Part shown: positions 24,802 to 30,588 of the stretch, one piece after another
How positions within the stretch are numbered: position 1 is the stretch's first letter
Layout: each line of letters begins with the position of its first letter
From: an archaeon
GTDB taxonomy: Archaea > Thermoproteota > Nitrososphaeria > Nitrososphaerales > Gagatemarchaeaceae
Reading direction: 5' to 3'
NCBI GenBank assembly: GCA_021848045.1
Contig: JAJZNC010000038.1
Span: 1-34,027 of the forward strand
Length of the DNA: 34,027 nt
Notes under the pieces: model-generated
Databases searched by the model: none
What the model saw: only the letters and a program-made list of their open reading frames with translations
What the model was told of the DNA's origin: nothing
Made by a program: the position numbers and the translations under genes

Positions 24802-25131
24802 TTAGTCCCGTCCGGTAGTGTGCTTGATGCCCACCAAGAAGCCATGCTCGGACACGGAAGGCAGAACGAGAGTCTTCTCCCCCTCCTTCCTTGTCGTGAA
24901 CTCACTCCGGGCTACCGCAGCATAACGCCCCTGTGGAATCTTCAGGAGCTTCTGCCCTTCTGCCTCGACCTGAGCGATCTCCAAGCCGTCCTTTTGCTTC
25001 GAGACCACTTGCATGATGCGGCCCTGAATCACGAGTCGCGGGACTTTGGTGATTTCAGGAGCCTTGGCCTTCTTAGTTGCCTTCGTCTTCGGTGACGTCT
25101 TTCCTTCCGTCTTTCCGTTTGAGTTGCTCAT
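24802..25131 (-). CDS. Basic-tailed hypothetical protein
   Basis: 109 residues. The first 30 are a Lys/Thr/Ser-rich disordered tail (MSNSNGKTEGKTSPKTKATK), followed by a compact, probably beta-rich domain (PRLVIQGRIMQVVSKQ ... EGEKTLVLPSVSEHGFLVGI). A basic tail plus small beta domain suggests nucleic-acid binding, but no family is recognised. Start ATG 25131 lies about 30 bp from CTCAAATAC (25157-25165), so this is the first, leaderless gene of the operon running to 24081. Confidence 0.65.
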   Translation of the reverse strand: MSNSNGKTEGKTSPKTKATKKAKAPEITKVPRLVIQGRIMQVVSKQKDGLEIAQVEAEGQKLLKIPQGRYAAVARSEFTTRKEGEKTLVLPSVSEHGFLVGIKHTTGRD

Positions 25132-25194
25132 ACGGATGAGTAATCTCTGCGTATTTGAGGTCGTCGAAATCGGGACGAGATTCTGGTCTACTGC

Positions 25195-25227
25195 AACGAA
25201 AGTTGAACGAAGCTTGAACGGAGATGC
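25195..25227 (+). repeat. Three tandem 11-bp repeats upstream of the small-gene operon
   Basis: Units are AACGAAAGTTG (25195-25205), AACGAAGCTTG (25206-25216) and AACGGAGATGC (25217-25227), with AACG(A/G)A conserved at each start. An 11-bp period puts all copies on one face of the helix. They lie just downstream of the winged-helix gene and about 30 bp upstream of the TATA box of the operon starting at 25131. This suggests an operator or an iteron. Confidence 0.5.
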
Positions 25228-25235
25228 ACGCCTAG

Positions 25236-25814
25236 TCAGGGAGCCAAGCCGATTGCTTTGGCAATCGCGTAGCCGACCGAAGCGGCTAGTGGACCATACT
25301 TTGTGACGACATCCTTGACCCGGTTCAAGGTGGACGGCTTGATTCCGCCTGACTTCACCTCTACTTCTAGTTCATCGATGATTGGAGACAATTCGCTCAT
25401 CTGGTCCTTGTTGAGGGTCTTGCCCAAGAACTGCCTCAAGTCGCCGAAGTTGTTGATGTTGCCCGTCTGGCTCTGGGCTATGTTGTCCCCGATTGCAAGC
25501 TGACTCCCGATCATACTGCCAAAGATGTTCACGTTGATAGCAAGTTTCTCCCTTTGAACGACCTCAATCACATCAATTCCGCGTGGTGTGATATCGTAGA
25601 CCATCACGAACCTATTCGTGGTTCCAAGAACACCCGTTGAGCTTCCCTTGACCAAGCCTCTGTCGATAAGATACTGAAGATTGTAGCTGGCGATTTGTGG
25701 AGTGATTCCCAGAAGCTTGGCATATTCGTCTGGTTGGATGAGTAGGTTCTGACCTGCTCGCTTGCGAGCTATCATATCCTTGAGGATTAGAGCTCGGATA
25801 TCACTATCGTCCAA
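25236..25814 (-). CDS. Winged-helix protein with glycine/asparagine-rich repeat motif
   Basis: 192 residues. Residues 1-85 form a winged helix (PDEYAKLLGITPQIASYNLQYLIDRGLV, then a wing VLGTTNRFVMVYDITPRGIDV). The middle holds INVNIFGSMIGSQLAIGDNIAQSQTGNIN, short hydrophobic strands separated by G, N and Q that look like a beta-arch or amyloid-type assembly motif. A helical C-terminus follows, ending ASVGYAIAKAIGLAP. It may be a transcription regulator that oligomerises, or a sensor. The start is TTG at 25814, about 27 bp from CTATAT at 25839-25844. It follows the HEPN gene on the same strand by 63 bp and may be functionally paired with it. Confidence 0.65.
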   Translation of the reverse strand: MDDSDIRALILKDMIARKRAGQNLLIQPDEYAKLLGITPQIASYNLQYLIDRGLVKGSSTGVLGTTNRFVMVYDITPRGIDVIEVVQREKLAINVNIFGSMIGSQLAIGDNIAQSQTGNINNFGDLRQFLGKTLNKDQMSELSPIIDELEVEVKSGGIKPSTLNRVKDVVTKYGPLAASVGYAIAKAIGLAP

Positions 25815-25877
25815 TCACTCAAGCACCGGCTTTGCACCATATAGAAATTGGCATCATCTCTGGGTGGAGGTAGAGCG

Positions 25878-26465
25878 TCAGTCCTTGGGCTTCCGTGCGG
25901 TGTTCGATTGCGAGTGCCCGTAACCAAGCTTAGTCATATCAACTGGCTCCTCGTACATCAGGAACTTGTCCTTGGAGGTGAGACCTTTCTCAGCCAACGC
26001 TGCAAAGAAACGCCTGGTTTCTGTTATCGCTTCGCCTAACTTCGAAAGGAAGTCCTCGTTAGTCAAGCTCCAATCATAGTGGCCTTTGTGGAGGATATCG
26101 TTTCGAATCCTCTGAATTTGCTCCACTTGCTTGTTGACAGTGAAATCAACTCCCGTGAGTAGCTCAAGGAACTGGAACTTGAGTCCAATATCACTCCTGG
26201 CAAATCGGTCAAACCTCTTGACCTCGTGATCCTCAAGTCTGGGCACTTTCTTCGTCTCAAACAACTTCTGGGTAACGACATTTTGAACCATATTGTTTAG
26301 TCGGGATTCCCAGTACATTGATAGGCACACAAACGAGCTTCGTAGGGCTCTTCTGATTCCGAACGCGTTCCCGACTTCGTCCTTTTCGATTAAGTCCAGT
26401 GCCTGTCGCCGGTAGTACAGGCAGTCGTTGAATAGCTCAAACCCGAGATGAGTGGAGAATCCCAT
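25878..26465 (-). CDS. HEPN-domain protein (putative RNase or toxin)
   Basis: 195 all-helical residues. The region QVEQIQRIRNDILHKGHYDW carries the HEPN signature R-x4-H (Arg121, His126) with the typical R-N-D start, preceded by long helices (RRALRSSFVCLSMYWESRLNNM) as in other HEPN proteins. In characterised HEPN families the Arg and His form a metal-independent RNase site; activity here is inferred from motif only. The C-terminal 30 residues are polar. Start ATG 26465 lies about 30 bp from TTATCTT (26492-26498 on the plus strand as AAGATAA), so it is probably leaderless. The winged-helix gene follows. Confidence 0.7.
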   Translation of the reverse strand: MGFSTHLGFELFNDCLYYRRQALDLIEKDEVGNAFGIRRALRSSFVCLSMYWESRLNNMVQNVVTQKLFETKKVPRLEDHEVKRFDRFARSDIGLKFQFLELLTGVDFTVNKQVEQIQRIRNDILHKGHYDWSLTNEDFLSKLGEAITETRRFFAALAEKGLTSKDKFLMYEEPVDMTKLGYGHSQSNTARKPKD

Positions 26466-26471
26466 GCCAGA

Positions 26472-26642
26472 TTAGGAGTTGGTAAAACGTGAAGATAAGT
26501 CCAACTCCGGGCCTTTCAAAATCGCAGCTTGGCTCGGCAATACACCCCACGAATCCATTCCCACCGGTGTCGCCATGATGATTGTCGGCTCCAAGCCCTC
26601 GGCGCTATCCACACTCACGCCGACATGAGGCACACCCAACAT
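26472..26642 (-). CDS. Doubtful 56-codon ORF upstream of the HEPN gene
   Basis: This minus-strand frame reads MLGVPHVGVSVDSAEGLEP, then TIIMATPVGMDSW and GPELDLSSRFTNS, a plausible small protein. It stops 6 bp before the HEPN ATG. Against it: the HEPN gene seems to have its own promoter inside this frame, and the 5' end overlaps the plus-strand micro-gene at 26625. The plus strand here also holds tiny overlapping frames (GTG 26489 to TGA 26576; ATG 26574 to TGA 26627). I cannot decide which, if any, is used. Confidence 0.3.
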   Translation of the reverse strand: MLGVPHVGVSVDSAEGLEPTIIMATPVGMDSWGVLPSQAAILKGPELDLSSRFTNS

Positions 26643-26699
26643 CTCTGTCCCTACTGCCGCCGGAAGTGCAAGTGCAACAGAAAGGGGGAGGGAGAATGA
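26625..26699 (+). CDS. 24-residue cysteine-rich micro-protein
   Basis: Reads MRHTQHLCPYCRRKCKCNRK and GEGE. Cys8, 11, 15 and 17 plus two His could hold one zinc ion. Its TGA overlaps the ATG of the next gene as ATGA, which supports translation as the first gene of a plus-strand chain of overlapping genes. It is too short for firm proof. Confidence 0.45.
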   Translation: MRHTQHLCPYCRRKCKCNRKGEGE

Positions 26700-27079
26700 C
26701 CAAAGTGCCCCAGTTATCCTCACTTCAGACAAAGTCGCCCCTGATTGCGCCGGAAGTGCGACTCTATCGCAAGGGCGAAATTGAGCGTGCCAATCTCTCA
26801 TACCAAGCTAGCCTCCACGACGAAGCCACCTACGAACTATGCTCTCGGACGCCGGAGCAACTAAGTGAGATTTACGCCAAGGCTAGAGCCTACAAGAAAC
26901 GTTACGGGAACAAGCCTCCGATCATCAGGGACCTTTCCAGCGGACTGGTCGTGTGCCATTTTTGCCAATCTATCTGGCTACCCACCGTCCTGCACACAAA
27001 GCCAGCGCACGCACAGATCCTCCGCCCACATCAAGTGATGGAGTGCCCGTCCTGTCACACGAGGAGGGCGTCACGATGA
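26696..27079 (+). CDS. Zinc-ribbon protein of the plus-strand module
   Basis: 127 residues. The first 70 are mixed (MTKVPQLSSLQTKSPLIAPE, then SRTPEQLSEIYAKARAYKKR). The C-terminal part has VVCHFCQSIW and VMECPSCHTRR, two C-x2-C knuckles about 35 residues apart, which make a zinc ribbon. The frame stays open upstream to 26582, but the ATG at 26696 is preferred because it overlaps the upstream stop. Its own stop overlaps the next ATG (ATGA again). Probably nucleic-acid binding; family unknown. Confidence 0.65.
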   Translation: MTKVPQLSSLQTKSPLIAPEVRLYRKGEIERANLSYQASLHDEATYELCSRTPEQLSEIYAKARAYKKRYGNKPPIIRDLSSGLVVCHFCQSIWLPTVLHTKPAHAQILRPHQVMECPSCHTRRASR

Positions 27080-27189
27080 CCACGGAGCTAGCTCCCGTCT
27101 CAGCCCCGGAGCCGAGTCCGCCAGTTCAGGCCCCCGACCTGCTCCGAATCCGCGGAACTCAATGCCCTCTACGATTCCGTGCTCAATAG
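27076..27189 (+). CDS. Proline-rich micro-protein, possibly frameshifted
   Basis: As it stands the frame gives MTTELAPVSAPEPSPPVQAP and then DLLRIRGTQCPLRFRAQ, ending at TAG directly before the ATG of the next gene. If one C is removed from the C5 run at 27131-27135, the end becomes TCSESAELNALYDSVLNRW and RAFV, stopping at 27208. That version looks more protein-like and has the G/C-rich third positions of its neighbours. Both are possible. The ATGA overlap with the upstream gene supports the start. Function unknown. Confidence 0.5.
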   Translation: MTTELAPVSAPEPSPPVQAPDLLRIRGTQCPLRFRAQ

Positions 27190-27732
27190 ATGGAGGGCTT
27201 TCGTTTGAGGTCGCTTCTTCTTGTCCTCCTGCTCATCGTCGCGGTCATCCCAGCCGTCAACGCTGCCCCAAGTTCTGTTGAGGTCACAATCAAGCTGGCC
27301 TCAACCTCCGCGCAAACTGAACCCTTCCGGGTTCTTGATTGCAACGTAACGCCCTCGGTCATCCAAGGAAACAATCAGGTCGTCATCGTCTCAATGAACT
27401 CGGACTACCAGTATCTCATCGCCACGACTAACCTGGATGTGTCCCTCCTCACCGGACAGTCCAACGAGGTCATCGAGACGCCCTGCTCGAACCCTACCTG
27501 TCCGGAAGTCTCACTCCAATACTACACCCAGACTAGCAGCCCCGGCACTAGTCAACTTGCGACTCTGCAAAACGCAAGCAGCACAGCGCAATCAAGCGGG
27601 TCCTTGAATGACTACTCTGACCCTGACCCAGTCTTGACAACGAGTGACTTGGAGCTTGTGGGCATCTCCGTCGCTATCACGGTCTGCATCGTTGCCCTCT
27701 TCATTCTGTCACGCGGTAATGGTGGCGACTAG
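27190..27732 (+). CDS. Secreted protein with C-terminal membrane anchor
   Basis: 180 residues. A signal peptide at 1-26 (LRSLLLVLLLIVAVIPAVNAAP) is followed by a beta-rich ectodomain of about 120 residues with Ser/Thr/Asn richness, a possible disulfide pair in TPCSNPTCPEV, and one C-terminal helix (about 155-174, LVGISVAITVCIVALFIL) before RGNGGD. This is the layout of an archaeal cell-surface protein or of a virion membrane protein. The ATG at 27190 abuts the previous stop, while an internal TTG seven codons later could also serve. The next gene starts at the base after its TAG stop. Confidence 0.7.
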   Translation: MEGFRLRSLLLVLLLIVAVIPAVNAAPSSVEVTIKLASTSAQTEPFRVLDCNVTPSVIQGNNQVVIVSMNSDYQYLIATTNLDVSLLTGQSNEVIETPCSNPTCPEVSLQYYTQTSSPGTSQLATLQNASSTAQSSGSLNDYSDPDPVLTTSDLELVGISVAITVCIVALFILSRGNGGD

Positions 27733-28293
27733 ATGACCGCCCTAACGGATAGCCGTCGCCTCGCTTCGCTAGGGTCGTTCCTCTTCGTTGGCTTCCTCAC
27801 AATCACATTTTCAGTCTCAATCTCTCTCATCGGTCTCTACGAGAATGTCAACTTCATTCTCACTTTCGGCCATCTCATCTATCACATCTACGCTATCCTG
27901 ATTTGGTCTTTCCTTGGCATCGCCTTCTATTTCCGCTACAAGGTCCTGGCGATCCCAATCTTCCTCTTCGCCTTCGGCTCGAACGAGTCCATCTACGACC
28001 TCATGAGAATCCTTCACGGTCAAGCCTTCATTCTTCTTGGGAACCTCTGGTACGACCTCCTTCTCTGTGGAATCTGGCTTGGCGTCGGCTTCCACCTTCG
28101 CAAGTGTCTTCGCGTTTCTTTCTCTCCTCTAACCGTGCCTTTGCTTCTCGGCTACCTTGCTTCTGAAGTCTTCCTCTTCCTCTCCAACTTCGAGGGCTAG
28201 GTCTTTGACTTTCTCCACATCATCCTCTATCCCGTTCTAATCTGTTCATTCCTCAGTCTCTCGACACTGCCCTACGATCCCACGAGGCGATAG
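27733..28293 (+). CDS. Multi-spanning membrane protein with internal in-frame TAG
   Basis: The frame up to TAG 28198-28200 encodes 155 residues with about five hydrophobic helices (SLGSFLFVGFLTITFSVSIS; HLIYHIYAILIWSFLGIAF; VLAIPIFLFAFG; LLGNLWYDLLLCGIWLGVGF; TVPLLLGYLASEVFLFL). Directly after the amber codon the same frame continues as VFDFLHIILYPVLICSFLS and LSTLPYDPTRR, an obvious further transmembrane helix, and ends at TAG 28291-28293, whose last base is the G of the next GTG. The longer product would be about 186 residues with six helices. A nonsense mutation, readthrough, or assembly error could be responsible. It abuts the secreted-protein gene, so the two probably work together. Confidence 0.65.
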
Positions 28294-28430
28294 TGTTGGA
28301 CGCAGAAGACAAACACCGACGTCTCCTCCGCGAGCTCCCAGAACACCCCGAACCCAGACCGGAACCCAAGAGACGACCCGATCCCAAAGGTCAACCTCCA
28401 CCCCTCCATCTCGCAAACGTCGCTCCCTAG
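28293..28430 (+). CDS. Basic, proline-rich micro-protein, probably frameshifted
   Basis: From GTG 28293 the frame gives VLDAEDKHRRLLRELPEHPE and PRPEPKRRPDPKGQPP, stopping at 28430 after 45 residues. Inserting one C in the C4 run 28401-28404 would join it to PPSRKRRSLVYDLLYDPTYE and GHGIIDGYQARL, which look like a natural continuation. The start overlaps the last stop of the membrane gene (ATAGTG). It is Pro/Arg/Lys-rich, so nucleic-acid or surface binding is conceivable. No family is recognised. Confidence 0.45.
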   Translation: MLDAEDKHRRLLRELPEHPEPRPEPKRRPDPKGQPPPLHLANVAP

Positions 28431-28478
28431 TCTACGACCTGCTCTACGACCCTACCTATGAGGGTCATGGGATAATAG

Positions 28479-28667
28479 ATGGCTACCAAGCTCGTCTACG
28501 AGAGGCGAAGCAAGGGCTTCACCGACCCCATCGGCCAGAAGCCGCGCTGTGGAGGATCCGACTATTGCGGCTGTAACTGGTGCCAGCACGCGATCATAAG
28601 CGGCTGCGTTTCACTTGGCTGTGGTTGCTGCACAGGCAAGAATGCTGGTCTTCCGTTCCACAGGTAA
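28479..28667 (+). CDS. Cysteine-rich micro-protein
   Basis: 62 residues. After MATKLVYERRSKGFTDPIGQ comes a cluster of eight cysteines at positions 24, 30, 32, 35, 43, 48, 50 and 51 (CGGSDYCGCNWC, CVSLGCGCC). Such density suggests zinc or iron-sulphur binding, or a disulfide-rich exported protein; there is no signal peptide, so metal binding is favoured. Codons are clearly G/C-biased at third positions. It is the last gene of the plus-strand module starting at 26625. Confidence 0.6.
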   Translation: MATKLVYERRSKGFTDPIGQKPRCGGSDYCGCNWCQHAIISGCVSLGCGCCTGKNAGLPFHR

Positions 28668-28811
28668 GAGTTTCGAGACTCAGGGGGAGGGGGATAGGTC
28701 TGCGGAAGTTGCCACCCTCCCCAGTTGTTCCTCTACCGGCTAAAGGATCAATGACGATATTCTCTAGGCTTTGCATATGGTGGAGAAGTGATTATCACAC
28801 CAATCGTAAGC
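28668..28811. other. Non-coding gap between convergent modules
   Basis: I see no gene here. The stretch has a G-rich run (CAGGGGGAGGGGG) near 28680 and a short perfect inverted repeat GTGAT-T-ATCAC at 28788-28798. Confidence 0.4.
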
Positions 28812-29003
28812 TTAAATCGGAAGGTCAGCTAACTTGGTGATAAGAACGTCAGATAGGGAGCTTTCGTACGGCAACGTCCGCAGGAACTTGCGGGCCGCCG
28901 ACGGTTCCAACTCCCTACCTGACTGACTATCACTCGAAGACTGAACCTTATTTGCGTTAAGTGGTAAACAAACCCCAACCCATTCGCGGAGGTCATCGGC
29001 CAT
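28812..29003 (-). CDS. Hypothetical 63-residue protein
   Basis: Starting at ATG 29003 the protein reads MADDLREWVGVCLPLNANKV, a Ser/Glu-rich middle, and RTLPYESSLSDVLITKLADL near the end. It has no recognised motif. The start was chosen because a TATA-like AAATTTAG (29035-29042) and a 6-bp inverted repeat lie right in front of it; the open frame extends further up to 29135 but runs through that promoter. A single gene by layout. Moderate support only. Confidence 0.45.
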   Translation of the reverse strand: MADDLREWVGVCLPLNANKVQSSSDSQSGRELEPSAARKFLRTLPYESSLSDVLITKLADLPI

Positions 29004-29004
29004 G

Positions 29005-29023
29005 GTGACGCATGACACGTCAC
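29005..29023. promoter_or_regulatory. Inverted repeat at the start of the gene at 29003, possible operator
   Basis: GTGACG (29005-29010) and CGTCAC (29018-29023) form a perfect 6-bp inverted repeat with a 7-bp spacer, between the TATA-like box 29035-29042 and the ATG at 29003. The position over the presumed transcription start fits a repressor site. Confidence 0.45.
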
Positions 29024-29077
29024 TTTTGAACTCGAAATTTAGCCGCACAAAAAATTGACAAGAATTTCGCGGTTTGC

Positions 29078-29851
29078 CTAGGCACTCCGGGTCAGGCTCT
29101 TCGGGCATTGATCGCGGTAGGCGCAAGCCAAGCACTTGTTCAGGCTTGTGCTAGAATAGGGCTCCCGCTCCTTCAGCCAATAGCCTTGCATTGCTCGAAC
29201 CGCGGTTTCGGCTTCTGCAACATCGTGCTTGAGGACGTAGACCTTCATCTTCCCCTTGTGCGCGGCTTCAAGTTCCTCGATTCGGCCCTCTGCCAGATGC
29301 TTGGAAACCAGCATGACCCACAACATCTTCTCTTCATCGCTGAGATCCTTTGCTTTCACGCGGACTACTGCCAGCTGGAGGTCGCTGCAATCGAAACCCA
29401 TCTTCTCAAGGAGTGCCCCGTAGATTACGACCTGCGCCCTCTGGTCGGGCCACAGAGTCGTAGGGTCTCCCTTCGTTGTTTTCAACTCCACTAACCACCG
29501 GGGCCTCTCCTCGTTCCACACAATGTGGTCAGGCATTCCTATCACTTGGATGTCGCCCAGCTTTCCCCACACACGGAGAACCGCGAACGTCGGCTTCTTC
29601 TGCTTGACGAGCTTGATGAATCCCTCCCGCGAGATCGGCTTCTGCGGAATAAGCTCATCGTGGAAACTCGTGCCTTCTGAGGTTGCCTCTGTCGGGACCT
29701 CTCCCAGAGTGTAGGCGTTCTCGACCTTATACTCGCAGAAGAACTGCCCGGCTATGTCCGAAACTCCCGCAGAGGAGATGTTGTGTCGAAGGTTGTGCTT
29801 GCCACCCTTCATGAACTCCTTCTCCCGCTTCTGGAGGTCGTCCCAGTCCAT
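29078..29851 (-). CDS. Cas4-like RecB-family nuclease with Fe-S cluster motif
   Basis: 257 residues from ATG 29851. It has Cys39 in GQFFCEYKVEN, His64 in GTSFHDEL, Asp108 in VIGMPDHIVW, the E-x-K core Glu122/Lys124 in WLVELKTTKG, the Q-x6-Y motif IV QRAQVVIYGALLE (137, 144), and C-terminal CLACAYRDQC (240, 243, 249). One N-terminal plus three C-terminal cysteines is the Cas4/AddB-type 4Fe-4S arrangement. Cas4-like enzymes degrade or trim DNA ends; stand-alone copies are common in archaeal viruses and plasmids. No cas1, cas2 or CRISPR repeat is in the window, so a CRISPR adaptation role is not supported. An upstream ATG at 29905 lies before the promoter and is rejected. Confidence 0.85.
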   Translation of the reverse strand: MDWDDLQKREKEFMKGGKHNLRHNISSAGVSDIAGQFFCEYKVENAYTLGEVPTEATSEGTSFHDELIPQKPISREGFIKLVKQKKPTFAVLRVWGKLGDIQVIGMPDHIVWNEERPRWLVELKTTKGDPTTLWPDQRAQVVIYGALLEKMGFDCSDLQLAVVRVKAKDLSDEEKMLWVMLVSKHLAEGRIEELEAAHKGKMKVYVLKHDVAEAETAVRAMQGYWLKEREPYSSTSLNKCLACAYRDQCPKSLTRSA

Positions 29852-29878
29852 GGTCGATTGTTCTGGCGTGGGGTTACC

Positions 29879-29884
29879 TTTAAA
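29879..29884. promoter_or_regulatory. Single palindromic TATA box between two divergent leaderless genes
   Basis: The palindrome TTTAAA is centred at 29881.5, 29.5 bp before the A of the plus-strand ATG (29911) and 30.5 bp before the A of the minus-strand ATG (29851). There is no other good box in the 59-bp gap, so one site may serve both directions. Confidence 0.6.
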
Positions 29885-29910
29885 CGGAACCTCGGCCTTT
29901 TTCACAAATC

Positions 29911-30279
29911 ATGAGGATTTACTACTCACACTCAATGATGATTTACGGGACGCAGAAGGAAAGGGTAGAGCGCTTCTTCATTCAAGCCAACTTCCCAGGA
30001 GCCGAGATCGTAGACCCTGGCGCTATCCAGACCAACCCTGAGAAAATGAGGCGAGGAATGGAATACTATCTAGAGCTCGTAGAAACCTGCGACGCGTTAG
30101 TCTTCACGAGATACGAGGGGGCGATAACCTCAGGGGTTGGGCTTGAGGTCAATCATGCGCTCTCGAAGGGAAAGAAGGTTCACGAGCTCAGGAAGCAGGA
30201 CCTATTAGAGGTCACAACACCCGTTGAGTATCTCTCGCGGGAAAAGACTGTCGAGCTGTACCAATGGACACCCCCTTAG
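29911..30279 (+). CDS. Nucleoside 2-deoxyribosyltransferase-like protein
   Basis: 122 residues. The start MRIYYSHSMMIYGTQKE is a strand followed by a Ser/His turn, ACDALVF-like TCDALVFTRYEG is the second core strand, and TSGVGLEVNHALSKGKKVHEL holds the conserved E-x2-H/A helix (Glu79) that binds the ribose in nucleoside deoxyribosyltransferases and DUF4406 proteins, which share the TIR/SLOG-like Rossmann fold. It could rework nucleosides or hydrolyse nucleotides such as NAD-type signals; the substrate is unknown. It is divergent from the Cas4-like gene with a shared TATA box. Confidence 0.6.
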   Translation: MRIYYSHSMMIYGTQKERVERFFIQANFPGAEIVDPGAIQTNPEKMRRGMEYYLELVETCDALVFTRYEGAITSGVGLEVNHALSKGKKVHELRKQDLLEVTTPVEYLSREKTVELYQWTPP

Positions 30280-30421
30280 ACTCCCAGCCATCACGCTGGT
30301 AGTCCGGAAAGACTGAGGCGCGATACTTGCGACATTCCTCCTTGGGGTAGAAAGCGCAGCTGTAGCAAGATCGTCCGTTGAAACCCGATTGCTCCCGATA
30401 GTTAGGTGGATGACCTGTCAG
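30280..30421 (-). pseudogene. Cysteine-containing fragment without a start codon
   Basis: In the frame following the overlapping stop the strand encodes HPPNYREQSGFNGRSCYSC, then AFYPKEECRKYRASVF and PDYQRDGWES, clearly protein-like with CYSC and a further Cys. There is no ATG, GTG or TTG upstream in this frame, and the frame is shifted by one from the 43-residue ORF just before it. Together they may once have been one metal-binding protein. The frame runs on antisense into the deoxyribosyltransferase-like gene to 30212. Confidence 0.45.
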
Positions 30422-30549
30422 TCATCACAGGCTCCGGTCTTGCACCGCCTCGGCATGATGAAGTGGCTGATGCCGATTCCATCCACGATGACCCGCTGTC
30501 CGTCAGGATATTCGATCTCCTCAGTTTCGATTTGGTCTGATTCTTCCAT
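30418..30549 (-). CDS. 43-residue acidic micro-protein (possibly truncated)
   Basis: Reads MEESDQIETEEIEYPDGQRV, then IVDGIGISHFIMPRRCKTGA and CDD. The start ATG 30549 lies about 26 bp from TTAAAT (on the plus strand ATTTAAG, 30571-30577), so it is leaderless. The C-terminus has two Cys and stops just where a shifted frame continues with more Cys, so the natural protein may be longer. No family is recognised. Confidence 0.55.
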   Translation of the reverse strand: MEESDQIETEEIEYPDGQRVIVDGIGISHFIMPRRCKTGACDD

Positions 30550-30588
30550 GCTAGAATTGGCGCGAATCGGATTTAAGTGCCAACGGGC

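Noticed and set aside
27817-28095. Acidic minus-strand frame opposite the multi-spanning membrane protein
   Set aside because: Its Glu/Asp/Val richness is simply the complement of a hydrophobic Phe/Leu/Ile-rich coding strand.
27733-28293. Pyrrolysine insertion at the internal TAG
   Set aside because: TAG is used as the ordinary stop of many chromosomal genes in the window, and no pyl genes or insertion element are visible.
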